Source: JBBKWJ01 sp037968895
Lineage (GTDB): Bacteria > Actinomycetota > Acidimicrobiia > Acidimicrobiales > SZUA-35
Assembly (NCBI GenBank): GCA_037968895.1
Contig: JBBKWJ010000189.1
Span: 1 to 42,569, forward strand
DNA length: 42,569 nucleotides
Direction of reading: 5' to 3'
Shown: positions 29,394 through 37,517 of the stretch, piece by piece
How positions within the stretch are numbered: the stretch's first letter is position 1
Layout of the letters: every line of letters begins with the position of its first letter
Notes under the pieces: generated by a model
The model's input: the letters and a program-made list of their open reading frames with translations, nothing else
Databases searched by the model: none
Told to the model about the DNA's origin: nothing
Made by a program: the position numbers and the translations under genes

Positions 29394-30754
29394 GACGACG
29401 GCAGCTAGGTCGTCCGGGGTCATTCAACCCCGAGGCCGAGGCCGAGCTGCCCTATTGGCCGTACTTCTTTATGATCGCGGCCTACCCGCTCTGGTGGGTG
29501 CTTGGGCTTAGCGGCTTCATGTGGGTGGTGCTCGCGTTGCCGATGTTGGCATCGCTGGTTCGACGCCGGGGCATTGTCGTGCCAAAGGGCGCCATGTTGT
29601 GGGTCATATTTCTCGTTGCTGTTACCGGCTCGGTGACGTCGATGCTCGACGGTGGAATCGGCCGGCTATCTGGCTGGGTGTTGCGCTACGGCTACTACAT
29701 CGGTGCGACCGTCTTTCTGTTGTACCTACTGAATGGCAAGCGGTCGGTCAACGTCTGGCGCATTGTGCGACCGATGACCCTGCTCTGGGCCGGCACCGTG
29801 ATCGGCGGCTACCTGGCGTTCATCATCGGTGCCGTTTCGTTCCGCACCCCAATGGCGTACGTGTTGCCGCAGGTATTGATCGACAACGACCTGATCAACT
29901 CGATGGTGGTCCCAAAGTTCGCCGAGGTGCAAGACATCATTGGTTTCCCGGTTCCACGCCCAAACGCACCGTGGAACCATACGAATAGCTGGGGATCAAT
30001 GCTCGCGATCTTGACGCCGTTCGCTGTCATCGCACTTCGCGAGCAGCGGGTTCGGGTCAATCAGACCCTGATTAAGGTGCTACTCGTTGCGTCTATTCCT
30101 CCAGCCATCATTTCGCTCAATCGGGGACTCTGGCTCAGCCTCGGACTTGGCGTGGTGTACGCCGCAATACGATTTGGCTTCGCCGGTGACCACCGCATGG
30201 TTGCCCGCGGATTCCTGGGTGCCATCGTGCTTTCAGTGGTCCTCGTGGTTACGCCGTTGGGCGGCCTGATCGTCACCCGATTTGAAACCGGACATAGCAA
30301 CGAAGACCGAGTGAGTCTCGCGTCGGACGCGTATCAAGGCGCACTTGAGCGACCCGTATTTGGGTGGGGCGGACCGCGGCCGAACGCCAGGAATCTGCCG
30401 TCCGTAGGCACACACGGCCAGACGTGGTTCACGATGTTCTCGTACGGTTTTCTGGGGTTCTTCGGATACATGTCGTTTCTTGGCACCCTTGCGGTCAGAA
30501 CCTTCAAACAGAAGACCGATGCAGGGCTATGGGCCCACGTCGTGCTGGTGATTGGGATACTGCAGCTGCCGTACTATTTGCAGGTTCCGCAGCAAATGTT
30601 TGCGCTGTTCGCTGCAGCCGCAGTCGCGATCAGGCTGCAATCTGACCACGAGATTCATCTGGCGTACAGTCAGGACGTCGGTGGCCGGCACGCCCATACC
30701 GAGATCGTGGCTGAGGCGTCGGCCGAGGTCGAATTCACGCTTTCAAATCCCTAA
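29390..30754 (+). CDS. O-antigen ligase / Wzy-type polymerase
   Basis: A 454-residue membrane protein with about 10-12 helices. The Wzy_C motif is visible in DRVSLASDAYQGALERPVFGWGGPRPN, followed by a further loop with HGQTWFTMFSYGFLGFFGYM. This family polymerises or ligates undecaprenyl-linked glycan units. The start is a TTG at 29390 overlapping the stop of the Wzz-like gene (TTGA); no ATG lies near. The pairing with a Wzz-type protein favours a polymerase. Confidence 0.82.
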   Translation: MRRRQLGRPGSFNPEAEAELPYWPYFFMIAAYPLWWVLGLSGFMWVVLALPMLASLVRRRGIVVPKGAMLWVIFLVAVTGSVTSMLDGGIGRLSGWVLRYGYYIGATVFLLYLLNGKRSVNVWRIVRPMTLLWAGTVIGGYLAFIIGAVSFRTPMAYVLPQVLIDNDLINSMVVPKFAEVQDIIGFPVPRPNAPWNHTNSWGSMLAILTPFAVIALREQRVRVNQTLIKVLLVASIPPAIISLNRGLWLSLGLGVVYAAIRFGFAGDHRMVARGFLGAIVLSVVLVVTPLGGLIVTRFETGHSNEDRVSLASDAYQGALERPVFGWGGPRPNARNLPSVGTHGQTWFTMFSYGFLGFFGYMSFLGTLAVRTFKQKTDAGLWAHVVLVIGILQLPYYLQVPQQMFALFAAAAVAIRLQSDHEIHLAYSQDVGGRHAHTEIVAEASAEVEFTLSNP

Positions 30755-30792
30755 GCGGTGAGCGGACTATTCCCCCGCTTGATCTGACCGGG

Positions 30793-30798
30793 TAGCAT
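30793..30798 (+). promoter_or_regulatory. -10 box of the GH26-like lipoprotein gene (leaderless)
   Basis: TAGCAT ends exactly 6 nt before the ATG at 30805. This separates the lipoprotein from the preceding polysaccharide genes as its own transcription unit. Confidence 0.45.
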
Positions 30799-30804
30799 CG
30801 CTCG

Positions 30805-31830
30805 ATGCAATCGAAGCGGCGGAAGGTCTTACGAATCTGGGGCATTTTCGGCGCGGCGTCGTGTCTGTTGATCGCCTCGTGTTCGTCGCTTGGCGAATTG
30901 ACTGCGCCAACCGTATCGACGGCGCCCAATAGCACGACATCGCACCCAGGAGACGAGCCTTCGCCCGTCCTCGCTGGTATCGCCGTACCCAGCAATAACC
31001 CTGCTCTATTGAAGGCAGCCGAGGACGAACTCGGAGTTACCTTCGGCGTCGTTCGCGTTTTCGCTCGCTGGGACACCGGTTTTCCTGATGGCGAACACCT
31101 CGAGATCATGAACAGCGGGCATCGCCTCCACCTATCAGTTCGGCCTCGTACCGATTCGCGAGACGTTGTCATGTGGCGCGACATGGCGGCTGCTGAGCCA
31201 GGCTCATCGATCTACTCAGAGATGGAAGCCTGGGCCGACCGGGCAATTCAGATGCCGCCCGGTAGCTACTTCACCTTGAACCACGAGCCGGAAACCCGAG
31301 ACTCGGCTGGCAATGGCGAGGCCGCAGAGTTCGTGGCTGCCTGGCAAGCGTTCACCACCATCATGCGAGAACGGGGCGGCGATCACATCAAGATGACTTG
31401 GGTTATGACGGGCGGCGCGTTCTCTGATGACCGAGCGAACCAGTGGTATCCGGGCGACGAATGGGTCGATGTCGTCGGCGTTGACCCATACAACTGGTAT
31501 CTCTGCCAGGGCACCGAGCGCGATTGGCGCTCGTTCGAGACCCTTGTGAACCCGGCGCTCGACTTCGCCGAAGCGCACGACAAACCGCTGGTTGTCCCCG
31601 AGTTCGCAAGCGCAGAAGACAAGAACGACCCAGCTCGTAAAGCGGCATGGATGCGTGACGCAGCGCTTACGCTTGCGACACCGCGCTATGAAGCCGGCAT
31701 CGAGTTCGTAGCGTGGTTCAACGTGCACGACAGCGGCTACCCAGATTGTGACTGGAACTATGACAGTTCATCTGAGTCGACCGAGGCGTTTGCTGATCTG
31801 ATGAGTTCGCTAACTCAAGCAGCAGGCTGA
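30805..31830 (+). CDS. GH26-like glycoside hydrolase lipoprotein
   Basis: A 341-residue lipoprotein (signal with lipobox LIASC, Cys26). A Ser/Thr/Pro-rich tether precedes a TIM-barrel domain. SYFTLNHEPE (acid/base Glu161 or Glu163 region) and KPLVVPEFAS (nucleophile Glu266) match the clan-A pattern of GH26 beta-mannanase-like proteins; VVGVDPYNWY and FVAWFNVHD strands also fit. Within a polysaccharide locus it may trim or release the exported polymer at the cell surface. The 3' end overlaps the convergent flippase gene by 16 bases. Confidence 0.78.
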   Translation: MQSKRRKVLRIWGIFGAASCLLIASCSSLGELTAPTVSTAPNSTTSHPGDEPSPVLAGIAVPSNNPALLKAAEDELGVTFGVVRVFARWDTGFPDGEHLEIMNSGHRLHLSVRPRTDSRDVVMWRDMAAAEPGSSIYSEMEAWADRAIQMPPGSYFTLNHEPETRDSAGNGEAAEFVAAWQAFTTIMRERGGDHIKMTWVMTGGAFSDDRANQWYPGDEWVDVVGVDPYNWYLCQGTERDWRSFETLVNPALDFAEAHDKPLVVPEFASAEDKNDPARKAAWMRDAALTLATPRYEAGIEFVAWFNVHDSGYPDCDWNYDSSSESTEAFADLMSSLTQAAG

Positions 31831-33284
31831 GTTCTACTTTTTCGGCGTCGCGGATCAATCGCATCGAGGCCGAAGTGGTTGCGCTGTAATCCTATTAGGC
31901 CAAGGAAAATTGCGCCGCCTGCAGCCACGTTGATGACGGCGCCAACGAAGGTGTCAGGGAGCAGTAGGCCAAGGGGCACGACGCTGACCAATGCCGTGAG
32001 AGCTGCCCGCACCGAGGGTTCACCGGGACCCATGAGGCCAGTGCGGCGACGAAGGAAGTAGGCGGCAAAGCCGTTCTGTACGACCACCGCCGCGGCCCAC
32101 GCGATCGCAGCGCCATTGATGCCGTACAAAGGAATCAGCAGGAGGTTGAGGACCACATCGGTGGCGAGCGCCAGCGCTGTGCCGACCATCGCGAGCTTGC
32201 TGAAGCCGCTCATCATCAACCCAAGATCGACTGGTCCGGCAAACGAGCTTGCGAGCAGACCAACGGCGATTATGGCGAGAGCTGTCGCCCCTTCCCGAAG
32301 CTCCTTGCCAAACAGTCCGCTAAGGAAGATGGAGTTTGTCGAGACGAAGAGAAAGTACGGCCACGCCGCCAGGACCAGCCAGCTAGTTGATTGGCGGATA
32401 AGGGTGCTCGCTTGGGAACCCTTGCCGCTCTTAATCGCGCGGCGAAGATTTGGTGACACGGCCTGCGCGATCGAAAATGCGAGGAAATTGCCCGCCGTTG
32501 CGAACCGTGTCACCGTGCCGTAGATCCCCGCTACGCCACTCCCTGCCATCGCTTGGATGATGACCACATCGATGCGTTCGATGGCGATCTGCATTGCGGT
32601 CGATACCGAGCGGGGGCGCGTGTACTCCCAGAACTCGCTTGATGAAACTGAAGCAGCGCCAGCGTTCTCGAATCCACCAAGACGTTTCACCGCGACGACG
32701 GCAGCGCACGCGCCGATCACTATCGGCGCACCCCACGCAACTGCGACTGCAACCTGACTTGGATCACCAACAAGGAACAACGTGCCGATCAAGATGAGCT
32801 GCAGGAATGGCCGCATGATCTGATTGATCAAGACGGTTGGCGTCATGGTGCCGAGCCCTCTGGTTGCTCCCAACAGGTTGCTTGACAACGCGAGCGCAGG
32901 AACGACAATCGCCAGCGCTCTGATCGAGCGGTGATCGGCGTCGCTTCCGAAGAACTGGGCTGCGAACGCGACGATTAACCCGAGCCCGATAGAAAATATG
33001 AGGACTGGCTTGAGGGACGCCGCGAGGAGTGACCGTGGGTTCTTTGTCTCGAGCGCTTGCGGCATGAAGTACACCAGCCCAGTCATGGTGCCAAGACTGC
33101 TGGCGGTGCCGAGGATGGTGATGAGCGCCGTTGCCGCGAAGAATCGCCCCGCGAACTCTCGGCCCGGAATAAGCACAAGTGCAGCAAGTCCAAAATTGGC
33201 GAGCGTTGTGACAACGGCCCCTACCAGGGCTAATCCCGATGCCACCGCACTCGTTTGGTTCTTCCGACTGACCGTGGTGGCCAT
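31815..33284 (-). CDS. Wzx-like polysaccharide flippase (MOP superfamily)
   Basis: A 489-residue membrane protein with about 12-14 helices, of the PST/MOP type that flips undecaprenyl-linked oligosaccharide across the membrane. Representative segments are SGLALVGAVVTTLANFGLAALVLIPGREFAGRFFAATALITILGTASSLG, GVAGIYGTVTRFATAGNFLAFSIAQAVSPNLRRAIKSG and YGINGAAIAWAAAVVVQNGFAAYFLRRRTG. It fits a Wzx/Wzy-dependent pathway with the polymerase and Wzz-like protein. It lies 76 bases downstream of the APH-like kinase gene, probably in one transcript. Confidence 0.86.
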   Translation of the reverse strand: MATTVSRKNQTSAVASGLALVGAVVTTLANFGLAALVLIPGREFAGRFFAATALITILGTASSLGTMTGLVYFMPQALETKNPRSLLAASLKPVLIFSIGLGLIVAFAAQFFGSDADHRSIRALAIVVPALALSSNLLGATRGLGTMTPTVLINQIMRPFLQLILIGTLFLVGDPSQVAVAVAWGAPIVIGACAAVVAVKRLGGFENAGAASVSSSEFWEYTRPRSVSTAMQIAIERIDVVIIQAMAGSGVAGIYGTVTRFATAGNFLAFSIAQAVSPNLRRAIKSGKGSQASTLIRQSTSWLVLAAWPYFLFVSTNSIFLSGLFGKELREGATALAIIAVGLLASSFAGPVDLGLMMSGFSKLAMVGTALALATDVVLNLLLIPLYGINGAAIAWAAAVVVQNGFAAYFLRRRTGLMGPGEPSVRAALTALVSVVPLGLLLPDTFVGAVINVAAGGAIFLGLIGLQRNHFGLDAIDPRRRKSRTQPAA

Positions 33285-33360
33285 TCAACTCCTGGCTTGG
33301 ACTGTGTTCTTCTGTCGGCCCATAACGGGCGATCTCAAGGAGATCGGTTGGATCCGTGAG

Positions 33361-34518
33361 CTACGTGGCAACGACGATTCTGCTGTGTAGGGCGGCAATA
33401 AGTGGCGGCTCGAGTGCGCCGAGGTGCTCCGGACGCCAACCCTCTCCGGCCAATCTCGTTTCGCGGGCGAGGAGCTCGCACAGATAAAGGTCGAGGGCCG
33501 CATCGACTGGCGTGCCCGTTGGCTCGAGAATGCGCGCCGCGTTCGCCAGAACGTGGTCGACGGCTGCTTGCTCGCCGCCATCGGGAGCTCGGCGCACGAG
33601 CTCGAAAGCCATATGCAGCATGTCGAAGCCGATCGGTCGATCGGCATCGGCAAACTCCCAATCCCAGATCAGCAGCTTGCCAGTTGTAGAGGCGGTGTTC
33701 CAGGGCGTGAGATCGCCGTGCCACATGCCAAGTTCGATTGGCATGCCGTGGTGCTTAGCGATCATTTCGTCGAGAGGCACCATGGCTGCGATTGGCGACT
33801 CTCGCCATTGTTTGAGGCAGCCGAGGTCTTGGAATTCGTGTGTTCCTCCCGGCCAGATCTTCGCTATCGCCAGTGCGAGCTCGGCATCGAGCACCTGCGT
33901 TCGGCTGGACGCAGCGCTTACTCTCAGCGCACCGCTTACTAAGACCTCGAGATCGAGGTCCCACTCGCCTTCGCCAATCCGAAGAAGCACAGACGGCGCC
34001 GTTACACCGGATGGCAGCTTGTTTTCGACCCGCGAGAGCCAGAGGCCCTCGTTTCGAGTGAGCTGGCGAGAGAGGTCTGACCAGCCGATCTTGGCAAAGC
34101 CGACAACAACGCCATCCGGTCTTGTCAGCTGGACGACTGGCTTTCGGTTGCGGCGACGAGGGCCGAGACTGATCGTCGGAATCAAATGAGGCTCGCCGAG
34201 GTCACTCGCTATCCGTTCGATAAGCCGAAAGGGAGGCAACGACAATGCTTCGCCCGGCGCGTGTTTCAACAAGCCAACGGCCCCGATGGCCTGGCCCGCG
34301 ATGCCCTCGATTCGTTCCCTTCGGGACTTGCCATCGTGGAAGCGCCGCATTGAGGCGAGGGCAACTTTGTTCGGCTTTGTCGGGATGAGAAGTTGCGGCT
34401 CGGTTGCATTGGGGCGGCAGAGGAACTCCTGCATCGGACCATCAATGGTTCCGCCAAGCCCGTCGATGATCCACTGAAGCTCGGATTGCGTGGAAAGCTG
34501 CGATTCGTCGTGATCCAT
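33361..34518 (-). CDS. APH/choline-kinase-like phosphotransferase
   Basis: A 385-residue protein with an aminoglycoside-phosphotransferase-like kinase fold. The catalytic loop is MWHGDLTPWN (267-274 from this start) and the metal-binding segment is LIWDWEFADADRPIGFDMLHMAF. The N-terminal third carries an extra domain (VALASMRRFHDGKSRRER to FRLIERIASDLG) seen in polysaccharide-linked members. Its target may be a sugar or lipid in the surface-glycan pathway; antibiotic resistance is unlikely from context. The ATG at 34518 follows AAGGGA; an in-frame TTG at 34539 is the alternative. A TAGGAT box lies upstream. Confidence 0.75.
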   Translation of the reverse strand: MDHDESQLSTQSELQWIIDGLGGTIDGPMQEFLCRPNATEPQLLIPTKPNKVALASMRRFHDGKSRRERIEGIAGQAIGAVGLLKHAPGEALSLPPFRLIERIASDLGEPHLIPTISLGPRRRNRKPVVQLTRPDGVVVGFAKIGWSDLSRQLTRNEGLWLSRVENKLPSGVTAPSVLLRIGEGEWDLDLEVLVSGALRVSAASSRTQVLDAELALAIAKIWPGGTHEFQDLGCLKQWRESPIAAMVPLDEMIAKHHGMPIELGMWHGDLTPWNTASTTGKLLIWDWEFADADRPIGFDMLHMAFELVRRAPDGGEQAAVDHVLANAARILEPTGTPVDAALDLYLCELLARETRLAGEGWRPEHLGALEPPLIAALHSRIVVAT

Positions 34519-34580
34519 GTTTCCCTTCAAGCTGCTCAATCCTAGGCACCTTCTGCCGACTCTTCTGACAGGAGGATGCT

Positions 34581-34979
34581 GTGAAAACCCAGGTTTTGCT
34601 CATTTCGGCAACACTGCTTGTTGCGGGCTGCACAAGTTCAGACTCTGCGAATGATGCTGCGGCCCGTGAAGATGCGATCGCGCCCTCGACCACTGTGGGC
34701 GTCGTTGGAGATACTCAATCAGGTGAGCTTCCGGTCGCCGATGCGCTCACCTCGTGTGCCATCGTCGAAGCTGGCTTTATTGCAGCTCTCGATGGCGATT
34801 CTGGAGCGGCGGAACTTTACGCTCGCGGCGCGACGGCAGCGATAGACAGCGGCTCACCCGCCTACACTCCACTCGGCAACGAACTTGAGGCGGCCATTGG
34901 AAGCCCGAGCGTGGATCAAGCGGCGGATATACTCTTGACGCAGTGCCAGATTGATGGCTTTGAAAGGCTTGCAGGATGA
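34581..34979 (+). CDS. Small uncharacterised lipoprotein
   Basis: A 132-residue protein with a lipoprotein signal (MKTQVLLISATLLVAGC, lipobox VAGC). The mature part is acidic, Ala-rich and mainly helical, with two cysteines (LTSCAIVEA, LLTQCQIDG) that could form a disulfide. The GTG start has a strong GGAGG at 34571-34575. Its stop overlaps the next gene by ATGA, so it is the first gene of the glycosyltransferase operon. I do not recognise the domain. Confidence 0.75.
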   Translation: MKTQVLLISATLLVAGCTSSDSANDAAAREDAIAPSTTVGVVGDTQSGELPVADALTSCAIVEAGFIAALDGDSGAAELYARGATAAIDSGSPAYTPLGNELEAAIGSPSVDQAADILLTQCQIDGFERLAG

Positions 34980-35473
34980 CAGACGACCACTCGGGCGACG
35001 TGGGAACGCGGGAGAGCGGCAAAAAGCGTGTGCTCTTCGTATCGTCCTCAGGCGGTCACCTCTCCCAACTCATCCAGTTGAAGCCATGGTGGGTGCAACA
35101 CGAACGCCGCTGGGTCACGTTTGATGGGCCGACCGCTCAGTCGAAACTCGAGGGTGAAACACTCATCCCCGCGTTTCATCCAACGACGCGCAACTTGAAA
35201 AACATGGCCCGCAACTTCGAACTTGCCCGCAAAGTGATCAGCGACTGGAAGCCTGACGTCGTCATCTCGAACGGTGCTGGCGTCGCGGTTCCGTTCTTTG
35301 CTGTTGCGAAGCTTCGAAAGATCCCGACTGTGTATCTCGAGGTCTACGATCGAATCGACTCGAAGACCGTTACTGGTCGTCTCGTCTCTCCGTTAGCCAC
35401 CCAGTTCCTTGTGCAGTGGCCTGAACAGCAGGCGCTCTATCGCGGCAGCGAACTCGTCGGACCGCTGTACTAA
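34976..35473 (+). CDS. Alg14/PssD-like glycosyltransferase membrane-recruiting subunit
   Basis: A 165-residue protein of the Alg14 family: KRVLFVSSSGGHLSQLIQLKPWW (GSGGH signature), PDVVISNGAGVAVPFFAVAKLRKIPTVYLEVYDRID and FLVQWPEQQALY. In two-part GT28-type enzymes this subunit binds the lipid acceptor and membrane, and recruits the catalytic Alg13-like partner encoded by the next gene. The stop TAA overlaps the partner's ATG (TAATG), so equal production is likely. In rhizobial PssD/PssE the pair adds glucuronic acid; the sugar here is unknown. Confidence 0.88.
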   Translation: MTDDHSGDVGTRESGKKRVLFVSSSGGHLSQLIQLKPWWVQHERRWVTFDGPTAQSKLEGETLIPAFHPTTRNLKNMARNFELARKVISDWKPDVVISNGAGVAVPFFAVAKLRKIPTVYLEVYDRIDSKTVTGRLVSPLATQFLVQWPEQQALYRGSELVGPLY

Positions 35474-36039
35474 TGGGAGTGACTGTGAATCGACTCATCT
35501 TGGTTTCGGTCGGCACCGACCATCACCCGTTCGACCGTCTTGTAACCAAGATGGACTCGTGGGCATTGACCCACCCTGCCGACATCGTCATCATCCAGTA
35601 CGGAACCGCGATGGCACCGACGACAGCAAAGGGCCACAAGCTCATTCCTCATCCAGACCTCTGCGGCCTGTTCGCAAGGGCCGACGTTGTGATCTGCCAT
35701 GGCGGTCCATCGACCGTGATGGACGCCAGGATGGCAGGTAAGAAGCCGCTAGTGCTTCCCCGTGATCCCGAACGGGGCGAGCACATCGATGGGCATCAAC
35801 TTCGGTTTGCCGACCATATCGATCGGCACGGTTTGGCGAGGCGTCTTAACTCTGAAGACGAAATCGCAGATGCAATCGAAGACGCGTTGAGCGATCCAGG
35901 CGCCTATTCCATCACTCCCGAAAACCGTGTGGCGCCCCCAGGGGTGGTTCAGTTCGGTCGTGCTGTCGACGACCTCCTCGGTACTTCAACGACCCTTGCC
36001 CTCGTGGAGCCAACCGCCAGCGAAGCGCCAGGGGCTTGA
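35473..36039 (+). CDS. Alg13/PssE-like glycosyltransferase catalytic subunit
   Basis: A 188-residue GT28 C-terminal domain protein: LILVSVGTDHHPFDRLVTKMDSW, IIQYGTA, FARADVVICHGGPSTVMDARMAGKKPLVLPRDPERGEHIDGHQLRFADHI. The HGGPST and the PRDPERGEHIDGHQ segments form the nucleotide-sugar site. It works with the Alg14-like protein encoded immediately upstream. The C-terminal about 35 residues are less conserved and Ala/Thr-rich. Confidence 0.88.
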   Translation: MGVTVNRLILVSVGTDHHPFDRLVTKMDSWALTHPADIVIIQYGTAMAPTTAKGHKLIPHPDLCGLFARADVVICHGGPSTVMDARMAGKKPLVLPRDPERGEHIDGHQLRFADHIDRHGLARRLNSEDEIADAIEDALSDPGAYSITPENRVAPPGVVQFGRAVDDLLGTSTTLALVEPTASEAPGA

Positions 36040-36041
36040 TC

Positions 36042-36962
36042 ATGACCGACCCCGAATCTCAAGCAGTCTCCGTCGTAATCGCAACTCGCGACCGACCAGA
36101 GCTTCTACGCCGAGCGATCAAGGCCGTGCTCAGCCAGGAGCATCCTGAGGCCATCGAGATCGTGGTTGTATTCGATCACTCCGAACCTGATCCAACTCTC
36201 GAAACTAGTGACGCAAATCGTCTCGTTCGGGTCATGACCAACAACCACGTGCAGGGCCTTGCCGGCGCCCGCAATAGCGGAATCGCGGCTGCGACTCACC
36301 CGTGGGTCGCGTTCTGTGATGATGACGACGAGTGGCTCGACGGCAAGCTCAAAGGTCAGTTCGATGCCATTGCCGCATCTCCTGGTGCTGGCATGGCGAC
36401 GACCGGCGTGTTCATCAATTTCCAAGACGAAGATACTGCCCGCATCCCCGACCCGGCAAAGCTGACGTTCGAGGGTTTCCTCAACGATCGGATGACCGAG
36501 GTCCACCCGTCGAGCTTCCTGATCAGCCGCGATGTGTTGGTTAATCAGATTGGCGAGGTCGACGAAGATCTGCCAGGCGGTTACGCCGAAGACTACGACT
36601 TCCTGCTTCGGGCCTCGAAGGTAACGAAGATAGCGGTGGCCCCAAAGCCTCTTGTGCGCGTGTATTGGCACGGCGCATCGTTCTTCTTCGAACGTTGGAA
36701 GACGATCGACGAAGCCCTCGCCTACCTGCTTAAGAAGCACCCTGAATTCGCTGACCATCCAAAGGGTCGTTCACGAATTCTCGGTCAACAAGCAGTGGCG
36801 CAAGCGGCGATGGGGGAGCGGAAGGCTGCCCTCTCAACCGTGATGGCGACCTTGAAGGCCAATCCGCTTGAGAAGCGAGTTCCCGTCGCTCTCGCAGTGG
36901 CGGCAGGGTTGCCTGCTGGCACCGCGCTGAAAGCGGCCCATCGTTTCGGCAAGGGCATCTGA
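36042..36962 (+). CDS. Family 2 glycosyltransferase
   Basis: A 306-residue GT-A enzyme: VSVVIATRDRPELLRRAIKAVLSQEHPEAIEIVVVFDHSE, GLAGARNSGIAAATHPWVAFCDDDDEWLDGKL (the metal-binding DDDD), and GGYAEDYDFLLRASK as the acceptor-side ED motif. It uses a nucleotide sugar to extend a surface glycan. The ATG at 36042 comes 2 bases after the previous stop; an overlapping TTG at 36036 is possible. It ends 30 bases before tRNA-Arg and is the last gene of the glycan region. Confidence 0.88.
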   Translation: MTDPESQAVSVVIATRDRPELLRRAIKAVLSQEHPEAIEIVVVFDHSEPDPTLETSDANRLVRVMTNNHVQGLAGARNSGIAAATHPWVAFCDDDDEWLDGKLKGQFDAIAASPGAGMATTGVFINFQDEDTARIPDPAKLTFEGFLNDRMTEVHPSSFLISRDVLVNQIGEVDEDLPGGYAEDYDFLLRASKVTKIAVAPKPLVRVYWHGASFFFERWKTIDEALAYLLKKHPEFADHPKGRSRILGQQAVAQAAMGERKAALSTVMATLKANPLEKRVPVALAVAAGLPAGTALKAAHRFGKGI

Positions 36963-36973
36963 ATCCAAGCCGC

Positions 36974-36979
36974 TAACAT
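36974..36979 (+). promoter_or_regulatory. -10 box candidate for tRNA-Arg
   Basis: TAACAT lies 13 bases before the mature 5' end of the tRNA, a suitable distance for a short leader removed by RNase P. No clear -35 is visible. Confidence 0.35.
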
Positions 36980-36992
36980 GTCATCTCGCTAA

Positions 36993-37064
36993 GCCCCTGT
37001 AGCTCAGTGGATAGAGCATCGGTTTCCGGAACCGTGAGCGCAAGTTCGATTCTTGCCAGGGGTA
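36993..37064 (+). tRNA. tRNA-Arg (anticodon CCG)
   Basis: A complete cloverleaf: acceptor GCCCCTG with CAGGGGT, D arm GCTC/GAGC, anticodon stem around the loop TTCCGGA with CCG at 34-36, T arm GCAAG-TTCGATT-CTTGC, discriminator A. CCA is not encoded. Pair 27-43 is a U-U mismatch; all other stem positions pair. It decodes CGG. Its place upstream of argS matches other actinobacteria. Confidence 0.95.
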
Positions 37065-37126
37065 CGCAGCGCCGCAGGTTGAGCGCTATCACCGTGACTG
37101 TCACAGGGGTCGGTCACACTGTTGCC

Positions 37127-37468
37127 ATGGCATTCGGTCAATCTTCAGGTCCACAAGCATCAGGTCGTCAGCTCCAGAACCTGCTGCAACTCCTCAACAA
37201 CGCGGGTCACACCGACTTTCGAGACGCCAGGGGCCCAATGGGCTTTACTCAGCGTCAAGCCGGTGGCAAGTTCTCGATCAGCGAGGCCGAGGCGTTCATC
37301 GAGCAGCTCGAGCAAGAAGAGTTTGTGCGCGGCGATGATGCCCCAGCACCCGACGCACCAGCGCCTCGGTTGAAGCCAACCTCGGCCGAGAAGGCGATGG
37401 CGAAGTTGTCTGACGACGTTCTCGCAGCCGAGCTTCAACGACGAGGCTGGGCCGTTATCGCCCCCTAG
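37127..37468 (+). CDS. Small uncharacterised protein between tRNA-Arg and argS
   Basis: A 113-residue soluble protein. The N-terminal half (ASGRQLQNLLQLLNNAGHTDFRDARGPMGFTQRQAGGKFSISEAEAFIEQLEQEE) is helical with a central glycine-rich turn. It is followed by an Ala/Pro/Asp linker and a C-terminal helix (SAEKAMAKLSDDVLAAELQRRGWAVIAP). I do not recognise it. The ATG at 37127 is chosen because the longer frame from 37007 would run through the tRNA. A perfect palindrome GTGAC-T-GTCAC lies at 37094-37104 upstream. It is followed by argS after 49 bases. Confidence 0.65.
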   Translation: MAFGQSSGPQASGRQLQNLLQLLNNAGHTDFRDARGPMGFTQRQAGGKFSISEAEAFIEQLEQEEFVRGDDAPAPDAPAPRLKPTSAEKAMAKLSDDVLAAELQRRGWAVIAP

Positions 37469-37517
37469 CGATAGTCTCAAGCGGCTACCGCCGCCAACTG
37501 TTCGGGTACCAGACACC

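Noticed and set aside
37007..37126. N-terminal extension of the small protein before argS
   Set aside because: It would overlap most of the tRNA-Arg gene, and its translation lacks the composition of the downstream protein. The ATG at 37127 is used instead.
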